From positions 4,319,572-4,355,191 of the forward strand of contig NZ_HF570958.1 of the NCBI RefSeq assembly GCF_001046855.1: a DNA stretch of 35,620 nucleotides, in the 5' to 3' direction. The notes beneath the pieces are model-generated. The model was given only the letters and a program-made list of their open reading frames with translations, had not been told where the DNA came from and ran no database searches. Positions within the stretch are counted from its first letter, which is position 1. The number at the start of each line of letters is the position of its first letter. Both the position numbers and the translations under genes were made by a program. Shown one piece after another: positions 8,980-16,916 of this stretch. The DNA is from Nostocoides japonicum T1-X7. Lineage in GTDB: Bacteria; Actinomycetota; Actinomycetes; Actinomycetales; Dermatophilaceae.

Positions 8980-9882
8980 ATGTTGTTCCGACACTGGGAC
9001 GCCTGGCGGCGCCGTCGCGCGGAGGCGTACCTGGCTCTCTCGCCGGAGCAGCGTTACCGCAAGCACCAGTGGCGCCAGATCGCCGCGTTCATCACCCTGC
9101 CCGGCATCGTCCTCGGCACGGCGAGCTTCGCCGCGGCCTACGGCAGCGGGATCTTCGACCGGGAGACGACGACGTGCCAGCCGCAGGTGGTCCAGGCCCC
9201 GGCCCGCCCGTCCTTCCGCGTCACCGTCCTCAACGCCACCGGCGAGCCGGGACTCGCGACGACGGTCGGCAAGGAGCTGACCCGTCGGCACTTCAAGATC
9301 GTCGAGATGACGACGGCGCCCGCCGACCTCTACGTCAAGGCGAGCGGGATGATCTACTACGGCAGCGCCGGGCTGAACCAGGCGCTCCTGCTCCAGAAGC
9401 AGCTGCCCGGCTCGGTGCTGTTCAACGACGGGCGCACCGGCACGGGCGTCGCCCTCGTCATCGGCTCGGGCTACAAGGCGCTCGCGCCGGCGCCGGCGCC
9501 GGAGATGCCGCGCCCCAGCCAGATCACCGTCAACGTCTACAACACGACCTTCCACGAGGGCCTCGCCAAGACGGTCCAGGACGAGCTCGCCGCGCGCGGT
9601 TTCCGGAAGGGAAAGACCGGGAACGACCCCCTGAAGACGTTCCTGCCGAAGACGACCGCCGTCATCCGGTACGGCGAGGACGGCGACCTGGCCGCCAAGC
9701 GACTTCTCCAGCACGTGCCCGGTGCCACGTTGACCAAGGACGGCCGCTCGGGCACGAGCGTCGACCTCGTCATCGGCAACACCTTCACGGCGCTCACCCC
9801 GATCGACGAGGTGCCGCCCCTGCCGGTCGAGAAGAAGGCGCCGCCGGAGACGGTCGCCGTCCCGTGCACGAAGGCTGACTGA
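8980..9882 (+). CDS. LytR C-terminal domain (LytR_C) membrane protein, two tandem domains
   Basis: A 300-aa protein. A basic N-terminal cytoplasmic segment (MLFRHWDAWRRRRAEAYL) leads to one transmembrane helix at about residues 33-53, then an extracytoplasmic part. Two LytR_C-like repeats follow, one beginning FRVTVLNATGEPGLATTVGK near residue 75 and a second beginning ITVNVYNTTFHEGLAKTVQD near residue 180, each ending in a DLVIG/ALVIG strand. LytR_C domains accompany LCP cell-wall ligases, but no LCP domain is here. The start at ATG 8980 has AGGAGG 5 nt upstream; the 67 codons upstream in frame lack any matching structure. Confidence 0.78.
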   Translation: MLFRHWDAWRRRRAEAYLALSPEQRYRKHQWRQIAAFITLPGIVLGTASFAAAYGSGIFDRETTTCQPQVVQAPARPSFRVTVLNATGEPGLATTVGKELTRRHFKIVEMTTAPADLYVKASGMIYYGSAGLNQALLLQKQLPGSVLFNDGRTGTGVALVIGSGYKALAPAPAPEMPRPSQITVNVYNTTFHEGLAKTVQDELAARGFRKGKTGNDPLKTFLPKTTAVIRYGEDGDLAAKRLLQHVPGATLTKDGRSGTSVDLVIGNTFTALTPIDEVPPLPVEKKAPPETVAVPCTKAD

Positions 9883-9968
9883 GCGGCGCTGTCCCCATCG
9901 CGGGCACCCTCACCGAGCCGGGTGTGCGCCACGGCACAATGGGGGCACCCGATCTGGAGGTCTGTCGT

Positions 9969-11168
9969 ATGCCGGTCCGCACCGTCGCGATGCTCACCGC
10001 CGGTGGTCTCGCCCCCTGCCTGTCGTCCGCCGTCGGCGGGCTCATCGAGCGCTACACCGAGGTCGCCCCTGACGTCCGGCTCATCGCCTACACCGACGGG
10101 TATGCCGGCCTGCTCACCGGTCGCTCCGTCGAGGTGACCCCCGAGGTGCGCGAGCAGGCCCATCGGCTGCACCGCTTCGGCGGCAGTCCGATCGGCAACA
10201 GCCGAGTCAAGCTGACCAACGTGGCCGACTGCGTCAAGCGAGGGCTCGTCCAGGAGGGCCAGAACCCCCTCCACGTCGCGGCCGAGCAGCTGACGGCCGA
10301 CGGGGTCGACGTCCTCCACACGATCGGCGGCGACGACACGAACACGACGGCCGCCGACCTCGCGGCATACCTCCACGAGAACGACTACGACCTGACCGTC
10401 GTCGGACTGCCGAAGACGATCGACAACGACATCATCCCCATCCGGCAGAGCCTCGGCGCGTGGACCGCGGCCGAGATGGGCAGCCGCTACGCGCAGAACA
10501 TCGTCGCCGAGCACTCCTCGAACCCGCGGATGCTCATCGTCCACGAGGTCATGGGGCGGCACTGCGGATGGCTCACGGCGGCGACGGCCGCGGCATACCA
10601 CCGCTGGGTCGGGGAGCAGGAGTACGTGCCGGGCATCGGTGCCACCCAGCGGCGCTGGGACGTCCACGCCGTCTTCGTCCCGGAGCTGCCCATCGACATC
10701 GACGCCGAGGCGGCCCGGCTCCACGCCCTCATGGACGAGATCGGCTGCGTGACGATCTTCCTCTCCGAGGGAGCGGGGGTCGCCGACATCGTCGCCCAGC
10801 TCGAGGCGTCGGGCGCCTCGGTGCCCCGTGACCCGTTCGGGCACGTCCAGCTCGACAAGGTGAACCCCGGGGCCTGGTTCGCCAAGCAGTTCGCCGCCCG
10901 GCTCGACGCCGAGAAGACGATGGTCCAGAAGAGCGGCTACTACTCCCGCTCGGCCGCCTCCAATGACCAGGACCTCGCGCTCATCCGCCGGTGCACCGAC
11001 GTCGCCGTCGACGCCGCGCTCGCCCACACGCCCGGGGTCATCGGCGAGGACGAGGAGCGCGACGGCGAGCTGCGAGCCATCGAGTTCGCCCGGATCAAGG
11101 GCGGCAAGGCTTTCGACACGAGCGTCGACTGGTTCCAGGGGCTGCTCCGCGACATCGGGCAGGCCTGA
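9969..11168 (+). CDS. pfp: Pyrophosphate--fructose-6-phosphate 1-phosphotransferase (PPi-dependent PFK)
   Basis: A 399-aa group A phosphofructokinase. TIGGDDTNTTA carries Asp where ATP-dependent enzymes have Gly (GGDG), and PKTIDND has Lys where ATP enzymes have Gly. Together these two residues are the known marker of PPi use, so the glycolytic step is likely reversible and spares ATP. Fructose-6-phosphate contacts are visible as MGRHCGWL and the C-terminal SGYYSRSAASNDQDLALI. ATG 9969 is preceded by CTGGAGGT; a CACAAT box lies some 30 nt upstream. It appears monocistronic. Confidence 0.9.
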   Translation: MPVRTVAMLTAGGLAPCLSSAVGGLIERYTEVAPDVRLIAYTDGYAGLLTGRSVEVTPEVREQAHRLHRFGGSPIGNSRVKLTNVADCVKRGLVQEGQNPLHVAAEQLTADGVDVLHTIGGDDTNTTAADLAAYLHENDYDLTVVGLPKTIDNDIIPIRQSLGAWTAAEMGSRYAQNIVAEHSSNPRMLIVHEVMGRHCGWLTAATAAAYHRWVGEQEYVPGIGATQRRWDVHAVFVPELPIDIDAEAARLHALMDEIGCVTIFLSEGAGVADIVAQLEASGASVPRDPFGHVQLDKVNPGAWFAKQFAARLDAEKTMVQKSGYYSRSAASNDQDLALIRRCTDVAVDAALAHTPGVIGEDEERDGELRAIEFARIKGGKAFDTSVDWFQGLLRDIGQA

Positions 11169-11466
11169 GCCTCGGAGCCGTCCGCGACGCCGCCGCTCAC
11201 GTCGGGCTCTCCTGGCCCGAGCGGGGGGTGGTGGTGGCGCCGGCGGCTGCGGCGATGTTCTCGGCGGTCCGGGGGGCCAGCGCCATGACGGTGATCATCG
11301 GGGTGGCCCCGGACGGCGTGGGGGAATGCCGAGGCCTTGTCCGGCCAGGACGTCGGCCCTGTCGACGACCCGGCACGATCGTGTCGCACAGGGATCGCAG
11401 CGTCGCGAGCTGTCATTCGGTCAGGTTCGTCATCGGCGACTCCCGCCTTCTCTGGTCGCTCAGCAC
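11169..11466. other. 298-bp convergent gap with a possible gene remnant
   Basis: No intact gene is visible between pfp (plus strand) and the toxin gene (minus strand). On the minus strand a degraded reading with several frame breaks can be traced (next entry). I see no clear terminator hairpin. Confidence 0.5.
11245..11433 (-). pseudogene. Possible decayed gene start (GMC-oxidoreductase-like N-terminus)
   Basis: Reading the minus strand from ATG at 11433 gives MTNLTE, a TGA stop, then QLATLRSLCDTIVP. This recalls the N-terminus of actinobacterial FAD-dependent GMC oxidoreductases (LTxRQxATLRALCDTxVP, from memory). After that, VDRAD is in a second frame and WPDKASAF in a third, matching what I would expect next in that family. 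A stop and at least two frame breaks mean it cannot be functional. The match is short and could be chance. Confidence 0.3.
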
Positions 11467-11850
11467 TCACCGTGAGGCGTCGAGGATGAAGTCTCGGTGG
11501 AGGTCCAGCAGGACGCGGTCGGCGGTCAGCAGTCGAAGCCCCGTGCAGGATGCCTGCGCGACGATGAGGCGGTCGAATGGGTCGTGCCGGGAGAGCTCGG
11601 GGAACGCGCGGATGGCCTCGGCGTGCTCGGCCGTGATGCTGAGCAGCTCCAAGCCCTGCTCAGGGAGCCTCGTTGTCAGGTCGGCGGGCACAGACAGCTT
11701 GCCGAGCATGGTCTTGATCGTCAGCTCCCACACGGTCGCCGCCGAGACATGCACCCCCTGGGCTGTGGCGATGGCGTGCCGTGCGTGCGCTCCGAGCCGG
11801 GGGTTGTCGTCGAGCAGCCACAGAAGAGCCTGGCTGTCAAGGAGCAGCAT
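11467..11850 (-). CDS. PIN-domain toxin (VapC-like) of a type II toxin-antitoxin system
   Basis: A 127-aa PIN-domain RNase. The acidic metal-binding residues are visible: Asp5 in LLLDSQALLWLL, Glu42 in SAATVWELTIK, Asp90/Asp93 in RHDPFDRLIVAQA, and Asp111 in LLTADRVLLD. These motifs are typical of the VapC group paired with Phd/YefM-type antitoxins. The gene overlaps the antitoxin by 14 nt (11837-11850), so the toxin is translated after it. It would cleave RNA when the antitoxin is lost; the target is not predictable. All active-site residues are present, so it is probably active. Confidence 0.9.
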   Translation of the reverse strand: MLLLDSQALLWLLDDNPRLGAHARHAIATAQGVHVSAATVWELTIKTMLGKLSVPADLTTRLPEQGLELLSITAEHAEAIRAFPELSRHDPFDRLIVAQASCTGLRLLTADRVLLDLHRDFILDASR

Positions 11851-12076
11851 TGCCGTAGAACAGTTCCTGGATGTCCGGGTCTACGTCGAACACGTCATCG
11901 GTGTAGACGACCTCGCCCTTGAGGCCGCCAAACGCCACCCGCGCCGCGCGGTGGGGCACGAGGTCCGCGACTGGCGTGCCGGCCTTGGCGATCACGACAC
12001 GTTCACCGGCGGCGACCTGCTCCAGCAGGCGGGACAGGTGTGTCTTCGCCTCGTGGATGTTCACCATCGTCGTCAT
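11837..12076 (-). CDS. Phd/YefM-family antitoxin (VapB-like)
   Basis: A 79-aa antitoxin. The N-terminal half (MVNIHEAKTHLSRLLEQVAA, GERVVIAKAGTPVADLVP) is the Phd/YefM DNA-binding dimer fold. The acidic tail (EVVYTDDVFDVDPDIQELF) would wrap the PIN toxin. The first gene of the pair is the antitoxin, as usual. ATG 12076 is preferred over ATG 12067 because a -10 box ends 6 nt upstream, giving a leaderless message. A palindrome in the promoter is the probable self-repression site. Confidence 0.88.
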   Translation of the reverse strand: MTTMVNIHEAKTHLSRLLEQVAAGERVVIAKAGTPVADLVPHRAARVAFGGLKGEVVYTDDVFDVDPDIQELFYGNAAP

Positions 12077-12082
12077 CCGGCC

Positions 12083-12111
12083 AGCATACGGACTAGACTT
12101 AGTCCAGTCGA
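12083..12111 (-). promoter_or_regulatory. Antitoxin-toxin promoter with palindromic operator in the spacer
   Basis: On the minus strand: -35 TCGACT (12106-12111), a 17-nt spacer, -10 TATGCT (12083-12088), then 6 nt to the ATG. The spacer contains GGACTA-GACT-TAGTCC (12090-12105), a perfect 6-bp inverted repeat. A repressor bound there would block RNA polymerase, which fits conditional autoregulation by the toxin-antitoxin complex. Confidence 0.6.
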
Positions 12112-12198
12112 GTCATGCGCTCGCGGCCTGATCCACGAGTTGTCCGCACGCGAGGTCGTCGTATGCGTCGCGGACGATGGCGCCGTCGGGCGCTGACC

Positions 12199-12204
12199 TA
12201 CGAT
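12199..12204 (+). promoter_or_regulatory. Putative -10 box for gpgS (leaderless type)
   Basis: TACGAT is followed by 6 nt and the GTG at 12211. This box selects the GTG at 12211 among several possible starts, since no Shine-Dalgarno sequence is present. Confidence 0.45.
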
Positions 12205-12210
12205 GACGAG

Positions 12211-13170
12211 GTGACGGCAGACGGCGATGGGGTGGCAGGAGTTCGTCACCACGCCGACTGGTCCGTCCACGGCCTCGCCGCCGCGAAGGCCGGACGCCGG
12301 GTCAGCGTCGTCCTCCCGGCGCGCGACGAGGAGGCGACGGTCGGCGGCATCGTCGCCCGGCTGCGGGCCGAGCTCGTCGAGGACGTCCCGCTCGTCGACG
12401 AGCTCGTCGTCATCGACTCCGACTCGAGCGACGCGACGGCCGAGGTGGCCCGCCGCGCCGGCGCGAGCGTCCATGCCGCCGCCGCGATCCGGCCGGATCT
12501 CGGTGCCCGCAGGGGCAAGGGGGAGGCCCTGTGGAAGTCGCAGTTCGTGACGACCGGCGACCTCGTCGTCTTCGTCGACTCCGATCTGGTCGACTGGGGG
12601 CCGCACTTCGTGACCGGCCTCCTCGGCCCCCTCCTCACCGATCCGGCCACGGCGCTCGTCAAGGCGGTCTACGACCGGCCGATGCTCGACCCCGCCGGCC
12701 GCGAGGTCGAGCAGGGCGGCCGGGTCACCGAGCTCGTCGCCCGCCCCCTCCTCGCGCTCCACCACCCCGGGCTCGCGGGGATCGTCCAGCCGCTCTCGGG
12801 CGAGTGGGCCATTCGGCGCGACGTCCTCGAGCAGCTCTCGGTGCCCGTCGGATACGGCGTGGAGATCGCCGCCCTCGTCGACACGGCAACGCTCTGCGGC
12901 CCGGAGGCGATCGCCCAGGTCGACCTCGGCCGCCGCACCCACCGGCATCACCGGCACGACACGCTCGGCCCGATGGCGGTCCAGGTGCTCGCGGCCGTGG
13001 AGGCGCGACTCGGGGCGTCGCATCCCCGGTCCACGTCGGCCGCGTTGCGCCAGTTCGACCGGACCACAACGGGTTTCACCCCCCGGGAGACCACCGTTGA
13101 TCTCACCGAACGCCCACCGGCAGTGACCGTCGAGGGGTATGCGGGGTGTCTCGAGGAGGTCTGCGGGTGA
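12211..13170 (+). CDS. gpgS: Glucosyl-3-phosphoglycerate synthase
   Basis: A 319-aa GT-A (GT81-type) glycosyltransferase. It makes glucosyl-3-phosphoglycerate from an NDP-glucose and 3-phosphoglycerate, the first step toward glucosylglycerate and, in mycobacteria, methylglucose lipopolysaccharide. Visible motifs: VSVVLPARDEEATVGGI (31-47), RGKGEALWKS (101-110), the metal-binding DSD (123-125) in VVFVDSDL, GGRVTELVARPLLA, QPLSGEWA and GYGVEIAALVDT. Each is close to mycobacterial GpgS as I recall it. Up to 32 extra codons are open upstream, but the -10 box favours 12211. It overlaps folP2 by 4 nt, as gpgS and folP2 are neighbours in mycobacteria. Confidence 0.88.
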   Translation: MTADGDGVAGVRHHADWSVHGLAAAKAGRRVSVVLPARDEEATVGGIVARLRAELVEDVPLVDELVVIDSDSSDATAEVARRAGASVHAAAAIRPDLGARRGKGEALWKSQFVTTGDLVVFVDSDLVDWGPHFVTGLLGPLLTDPATALVKAVYDRPMLDPAGREVEQGGRVTELVARPLLALHHPGLAGIVQPLSGEWAIRRDVLEQLSVPVGYGVEIAALVDTATLCGPEAIAQVDLGRRTHRHHRHDTLGPMAVQVLAAVEARLGASHPRSTSAALRQFDRTTTGFTPRETTVDLTERPPAVTVEGYAGCLEEVCG

Positions 13171-14030
13171 CCCTGCGGCTCGGCCCCCACGCCTACGACG
13201 AGAGTGACCGACTCGTCATGGCCATCGTCAACCGCACACCCGACTCCTTCTACGACAAGGGGCTGACCTGGCACGAGGACGCCGCGCTCGACCGGGTCCG
13301 CCAGGTCGTCGAGGAGGGCGCGGACATCGTCGACATCGGGGGGATCAAGGCCGGTCCCGGGCCCGTCATCGACGCCGAGGAGGAGATGCGGCGCGTCGTC
13401 GGCTTCGTCGGCCGGGTGCGTGGCGAGTTCCCCGGCCTCGTCATCAGCGTCGACACGTGGCGCGCCGAGGTCGGACGCGCGGTGTGCCAGGAGGGTGCCG
13501 ACCTCCTCAACGACGCCTGGGGCGGCTACGACCCCGGGCTCGTCGACGTGGCAGCGGAGTTCGGCGTCGGCTACGTGTGCACGCACACCGGGGGCGCGAC
13601 GCCGCGCACGCGTCCGTTCCGCGTCGAGTACGCCGACGTCGTCGATGACGTCGTCGCCTCCCTCGTCGCCCAGGCCGACCGCGCCGTGGCGCGTGGCGTC
13701 GACCGCTCGCGCGTGCTCATCGACCCCGCCCACGACTTCGGCAAGAACTCGTGGCACTCCCTCGAGGTGACGCGTCGCCTCGAGGAGCTGACGAGCACCG
13801 GCTGGCCCGTCCTCGTGTCCCTGTCCAACAAGGACTTCGTCGGCGAGGCGCTCGACCTGCCGGTCGGCGAGCGCCTCGTCGGAACCCTTGCCACGACAGC
13901 GATCTCGGCGTGGCTCGGCGCCCAGGTCTACCGGGTCCACGAGGTCGTCGAGACGCGGCAGGTCCTCGACATGGTCGCGACGATCGCCGGGACGCGGCGG
14001 CCCTCCGTCATGACGCGCGGACTCGCCTGA
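13167..14030 (+). CDS. folP2: Dihydropteroate synthase paralogue (FolP2 type)
   Basis: A 287-aa TIM-barrel protein of the DHPS family. IVNRTPDSF (20-28) matches the pterin-loop motif, DPAHDFGKN matches DPGIGFGK and RVHEV matches RVHDV. Other conserved motifs deviate: the DIGGESTRPG loop reads DIGGIKAGPG, and SRKxF reads SNKDF near residue 218, losing the conserved arginine. This pattern fits the mycobacterial FolP2 group next to gpgS, reported to lack DHPS activity. GTG 13167 overlaps the gpgS stop (GTGA) and has GAGGAGGT 6 nt upstream. Real function unknown; a link to glucosylglycerate metabolism is suggested only by the pairing. Confidence 0.85.
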   Translation: MTLRLGPHAYDESDRLVMAIVNRTPDSFYDKGLTWHEDAALDRVRQVVEEGADIVDIGGIKAGPGPVIDAEEEMRRVVGFVGRVRGEFPGLVISVDTWRAEVGRAVCQEGADLLNDAWGGYDPGLVDVAAEFGVGYVCTHTGGATPRTRPFRVEYADVVDDVVASLVAQADRAVARGVDRSRVLIDPAHDFGKNSWHSLEVTRRLEELTSTGWPVLVSLSNKDFVGEALDLPVGERLVGTLATTAISAWLGAQVYRVHEVVETRQVLDMVATIAGTRRPSVMTRGLA

Positions 14031-14042
14031 GAGGGGTATGCC

Positions 14043-14687
14043 GTGCCCGTCGCCGTCGTCTTCGTCCCCTCGCCGCCGATGCTGCTGCCCGAGTACGTCG
14101 GCCGGGTCGATCCCGCCGCCGAGCTCCGGACTCGCTGCGTGGCGGCGATCTCGGCGAGCCTCGGCGACCAGCCCGATGATCCGGAGGCCGGCGACCCGCG
14201 CGTCGTCGTCGTGGCCGGTCACTCCGCGACCGCCGACCCCGTGCTGACTCCTCTCGGAGTTCGCGTCGGGCGCCATCTGCTGGCCCTCGCCGGCTGGGAC
14301 GGCCCGGTCGACGAGCTCGTCGTCCCGGCCGACGGACCCCTCGACGAGCCGGACTGGGGCGCCGGGGTCGCCGCAGAGGCGGGCCGGCATACCGTCCTCC
14401 TCGTCGTCGGCGACGGGTCGGCCCGGCGCGCCGAGAAGGCCCCCGGCTACCTCGATGAGCGGTCGTTCGCCGTCGACGAGACGATCCTCGCCGCACTGGC
14501 CACCGCCGACACCGCGGCGCTGCGGGCCCTCGATCCCGGGATCTGCGACGAGCTCATGGTGACCGGTCGCGCTCCGCTGCAGGCCGCCGCATACCGGCTC
14601 CGCCACGTCGACCTCCGCGGCGAGGTGCTCTGGTCGGGCGACCCGTACGGCGTCATGTACTGGATCGCCCGCTGGCGGGAGAGCTGA
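14043..14687 (+). CDS. Class III extradiol dioxygenase LigB-like protein
   Basis: A 214-aa protein of the actinobacterial LigB-like group (catalytic subunit fold of class III ring-cleaving dioxygenases). Characteristic stretches are FVPSPPMLLPEYVG at the N-terminus, VVVVAGHSA, and LLVVGDGSARRAEKAPGYLD in the middle. No aromatic-degradation genes are nearby, so a role as a catabolic dioxygenase is doubtful. The GTG at 14043 starts 12 nt after folP2 with GAGAGGGG upstream, so it is probably the third gene of the gpgS operon. Function unknown. Confidence 0.7.
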   Translation: MPVAVVFVPSPPMLLPEYVGRVDPAAELRTRCVAAISASLGDQPDDPEAGDPRVVVVAGHSATADPVLTPLGVRVGRHLLALAGWDGPVDELVVPADGPLDEPDWGAGVAAEAGRHTVLLVVGDGSARRAEKAPGYLDERSFAVDETILAALATADTAALRALDPGICDELMVTGRAPLQAAAYRLRHVDLRGEVLWSGDPYGVMYWIARWRES

Positions 14688-14700
14688 CCCTGGAGGGCGC

Positions 14701-15357
14701 CTACGTCGCGAGACCGATGACGAGGTTGATCGTCGAGGCGACGATGACCGTGCCGAACAGGTAGGACAGGAGCGTGTGCCGCAGGACGATCCGGCGCACC
14801 GCCCGGGTCTTCAGGTCCGTGTCGGAGACCTGGTAGGTCATGCCGAGGGTGAAGGCGAGATAGGCGAAGTCGGTGAAGGCCGGCGTGTCGTCGCCGTTGA
14901 AGTCGATGCAGCCGGGCTCGGCGTTGTACCACTGCCGGGCGTACCGGAGCAGGTAGATGGTGTGGAGGAGCAGCCAGCCGCACGCGACGGTCCCGACCGC
15001 GAGGGCCGCCTCGCCGATCTGGCGCGAGCTCGACGCCCCGTGCGCGCCGCCCGTCAGCATGACGGCGATGCCCGCGAGGCTCGCGACCGACGACACGATG
15101 ACGACGATGTCGGTCTCCGACGGGGTCGGGTCCATCCCGTCGAGGTAGCGGCGGGTCTCCTCCGGGCCGACCCGCATCATCGTCCACAGCAGCGGGACCG
15201 AGAAGACGAGCGCCGCGACGACGTACCCGAGGAGCAGGGCATCGACGAGGGGCCGGCCGATCCCGTAACCGAAGATCGCAGCGGCGACGGCCCCGACGAG
15301 CACGGCGACGACGAGCCGCACCGACACCCGCAGCTCGAGCGACGCGCGGTCGGCCAT
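14701..15357 (-). CDS. DUF1345 family membrane protein
   Basis: A 218-aa membrane protein with about five hydrophobic segments (near residues 12-30, 35-55, 85-105, 125-145 and 195-217). The block TPAFTDFAYLAFTLGMTYQVSDTDL is the recognisable core of DUF1345, followed by the last membrane segment. Function is unknown for the family. Start is ATG 15357, 2 nt after the fgd stop; a GTG at 15363 would overlap fgd by 4 nt and is an alternative. Either way it is co-transcribed behind fgd. Confidence 0.8.
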   Translation of the reverse strand: MADRASLELRVSVRLVVAVLVGAVAAAIFGYGIGRPLVDALLLGYVVAALVFSVPLLWTMMRVGPEETRRYLDGMDPTPSETDIVVIVSSVASLAGIAVMLTGGAHGASSSRQIGEAALAVGTVACGWLLLHTIYLLRYARQWYNAEPGCIDFNGDDTPAFTDFAYLAFTLGMTYQVSDTDLKTRAVRRIVLRHTLLSYLFGTVIVASTINLVIGLAT

Positions 15358-15359
15358 AG

Positions 15360-16391
15360 TCACACCGGTGACGTGGCGGGGGTGAGCTCGCGGAGTCCGG
15401 GGACGACCTGCTCGGCGAAGGTGCGCAGGAACCGCTCCTGGTCGTGCCCCGGCCCGTGGACGACGAGATGGTCGAACCCGAGGTCGGTGTAGAAGCGCAC
15501 CGCGTCGACGACCTCCTGGGGGTCGGACGACACGATCCACCGCTTGGCGACCTGCTCGATGGGCAGCTCGTCGGCGGCGGCCTCCATCTGCTGGGGGGAG
15601 TGGATCGAGTGCTTCTGCTCGGCGGTGAGCGACAGTGGCGCCCAGAAGCGCGTGTTCTCCAGCGCCCGCTCGGGATCGGGGTCCCACGACAGCTTGACCT
15701 CGATCATCCGGTCGATGGGCTCGCCGGCCCGCCCGGCCTTCTCCCGGCCCTCGGCGACGGCCGGGATGAGCTGGTCGGCATACAGCTCCCGCCCCTTGCC
15801 CGAGGTGCAGATGAACCCGTCGCCGTGCCGCCCCGCATACCGGGCGACCATCGGTCCGCCGGCGGCGATGTAGACCGGGATCGGGGAGTCGGGGCGGTCG
15901 TAGACCGCGGCGTCCCGGGTCTCGTAGTAGTCGCCGTGGAAGGTGACGCGGTCCTGCGTCCACAGCTCGCGCATGAGCGTGACGGCCTCGCGGAGCCGCC
16001 CGAACCGCTCCTTGAACTCCGGCCACGCGCCCTCCGCGACGGACCCGACGGCGATCTCGTTGAGAGCCTCGCCCGTCCCGACGCCGAGGAAGACCCGTCC
16101 GGGAGCCAGGCACCCGAGCGTCGCGAAGGCCTGGGCGACGACGGCCGGGTTGTAGCGGAACGTCGGCGTCATGACCGACGTCCCGAGGAGGACCCGCTCG
16201 GTGCGGGCGGCGACGAACCCCAGCCAGGTCAGCGAGTTCGGCGCGTGACCACCGGTGAGACGCCACGGTTGGAAGTGGTCGGAGATCGTCACGCTGTCCA
16301 GCCCCACCTCCTCGGCGAGGACGGCGTATGCCGCGAGCTCACCGGGCGCGAACTGCTCCGCCGACGCCTTGTACCCGATCCGCAGACCCAT
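15360..16391 (-). CDS. fgd: F420-dependent glucose-6-phosphate dehydrogenase
   Basis: A 343-aa luciferase-like monooxygenase-fold enzyme. It oxidises glucose-6-phosphate to 6-phosphogluconolactone and reduces coenzyme F420. Similarity to mycobacterial FGD1 is visible throughout: [24 protein letters not shown] (Asp38 and His39, equivalent to catalytic Asp39/His40), [19 protein letters not shown] (the catalytic glutamate), [23 protein letters not shown] and [12 protein letters not shown]. The start at ATG 16391 gives the family N-terminus; the upstream in-frame ATG adds 13 unconserved residues. A TAGGCT box 7 nt upstream suggests a leaderless message. It implies that the organism makes F420. 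Confidence 0.93.
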   Translation of the reverse strand: MGLRIGYKASAEQFAPGELAAYAVLAEEVGLDSVTISDHFQPWRLTGGHAPNSLTWLGFVAARTERVLLGTSVMTPTFRYNPAVVAQAFATLGCLAPGRVFLGVGTGEALNEIAVGSVAEGAWPEFKERFGRLREAVTLMRELWTQDRVTFHGDYYETRDAAVYDRPDSPIPVYIAAGGPMVARYAGRHGDGFICTSGKGRELYADQLIPAVAEGREKAGRAGEPIDRMIEVKLSWDPDPERALENTRFWAPLSLTAEQKHSIHSPQQMEAAADELPIEQVAKRWIVSSDPQEVVDAVRFYTDLGFDHLVVHGPGHDQERFLRTFAEQVVPGLRELTPATSPV

Positions 16392-16398
16392 GCCCGCC

Positions 16399-16404
16399 AG
16401 CCTA
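16399..16404 (-). promoter_or_regulatory. Putative -10 box for fgd (leaderless type)
   Basis: On the minus strand TAGGCT is followed by 7 nt and the ATG at 16391. About 20 bp further upstream lies a perfect 10-bp palindrome CGCACGTGCG (16426-16435), which shares CACGTG with the repeats at 3392-3580. Confidence 0.4.
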
Positions 16405-16445
16405 CGATCCACCCCCGCCTCGTGCCGCACGTGCGAGCAAGGGGG

Positions 16446-16494
16446 TTGACGGGTCGGCGGTCGAGTGATGTACTAAACACATCAGTTGAACAAC
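16446..16494 (+). promoter_or_regulatory. Promoter of the arsR-type operon with a possible operator
   Basis: TTGACG (16446-16451), a 17-nt spacer and TGTACT (16469-16474) form a good sigma-70-type promoter. Immediately downstream GTTG-AA-CAAC (16485-16494) is an inverted repeat in an unusually AT-rich patch. It lies about where an ArsR-family repressor would block transcription of its own operon. Confidence 0.55.
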
Positions 16495-16511
16495 AGAATG
16501 GTTGATAAGGA

Positions 16512-16916
16512 ATGCCGGACGACGAGCGGCTGGACCGGGCCTTCCTCGCCCTCGCCGACCCGGTCCGCCGGGCGATCATCGCCCGGCTGTCCAGGGGCCC
16601 GGCGACGGTGGGCGAGCTCGCCGAGCCGTTCGACATCACCGTCCAGGCGGTGAGCCGTCACATCCGGGTCCTCGAGGCGGCCGGCCTCGTGACCCGCAGC
16701 CGGGACGCCCAGCGGCGGCCCGTCCACCTCGACCCGGCGGCGCTGGAGGAGCTGACCGCCTGGATCGACCGTTACCGGCTCGCTGCCGAGCAGCGGTTCC
16801 GCGCCCTCGACGCGGTCCTGGCTCGACAGCAGGAGCCGGCCGTGCGGGACGAGCCCGCGGACCCGCATACCAAGAGCACGACAACCCACCCCTCGGAGAA
16901 GGAGCACGACAGATGA
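16512..16916 (+). CDS. ArsR-family transcriptional regulator
   Basis: A 134-aa winged-helix regulator. The ArsR/SmtB fold is seen in FLALADPVRRAIIARLSRGPATVGELAEPF and the recognition helix TVQAVSRHIRVLEAAGLV (about residues 42-59). No cysteine metal-sensing motif is present, so it is not an obvious metal sensor. It belongs to the subgroup that is nearly always paired with an AHSA1/SRPBCC gene, here overlapping by 4 nt (ATGA). Its tail is disordered and charged. Self-repression through the upstream palindrome is likely. The ATG at 16512 has AAGGA directly against it, an unusually short spacing. Confidence 0.88.
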   Translation: MPDDERLDRAFLALADPVRRAIIARLSRGPATVGELAEPFDITVQAVSRHIRVLEAAGLVTRSRDAQRRPVHLDPAALEELTAWIDRYRLAAEQRFRALDAVLARQQEPAVRDEPADPHTKSTTTHPSEKEHDR

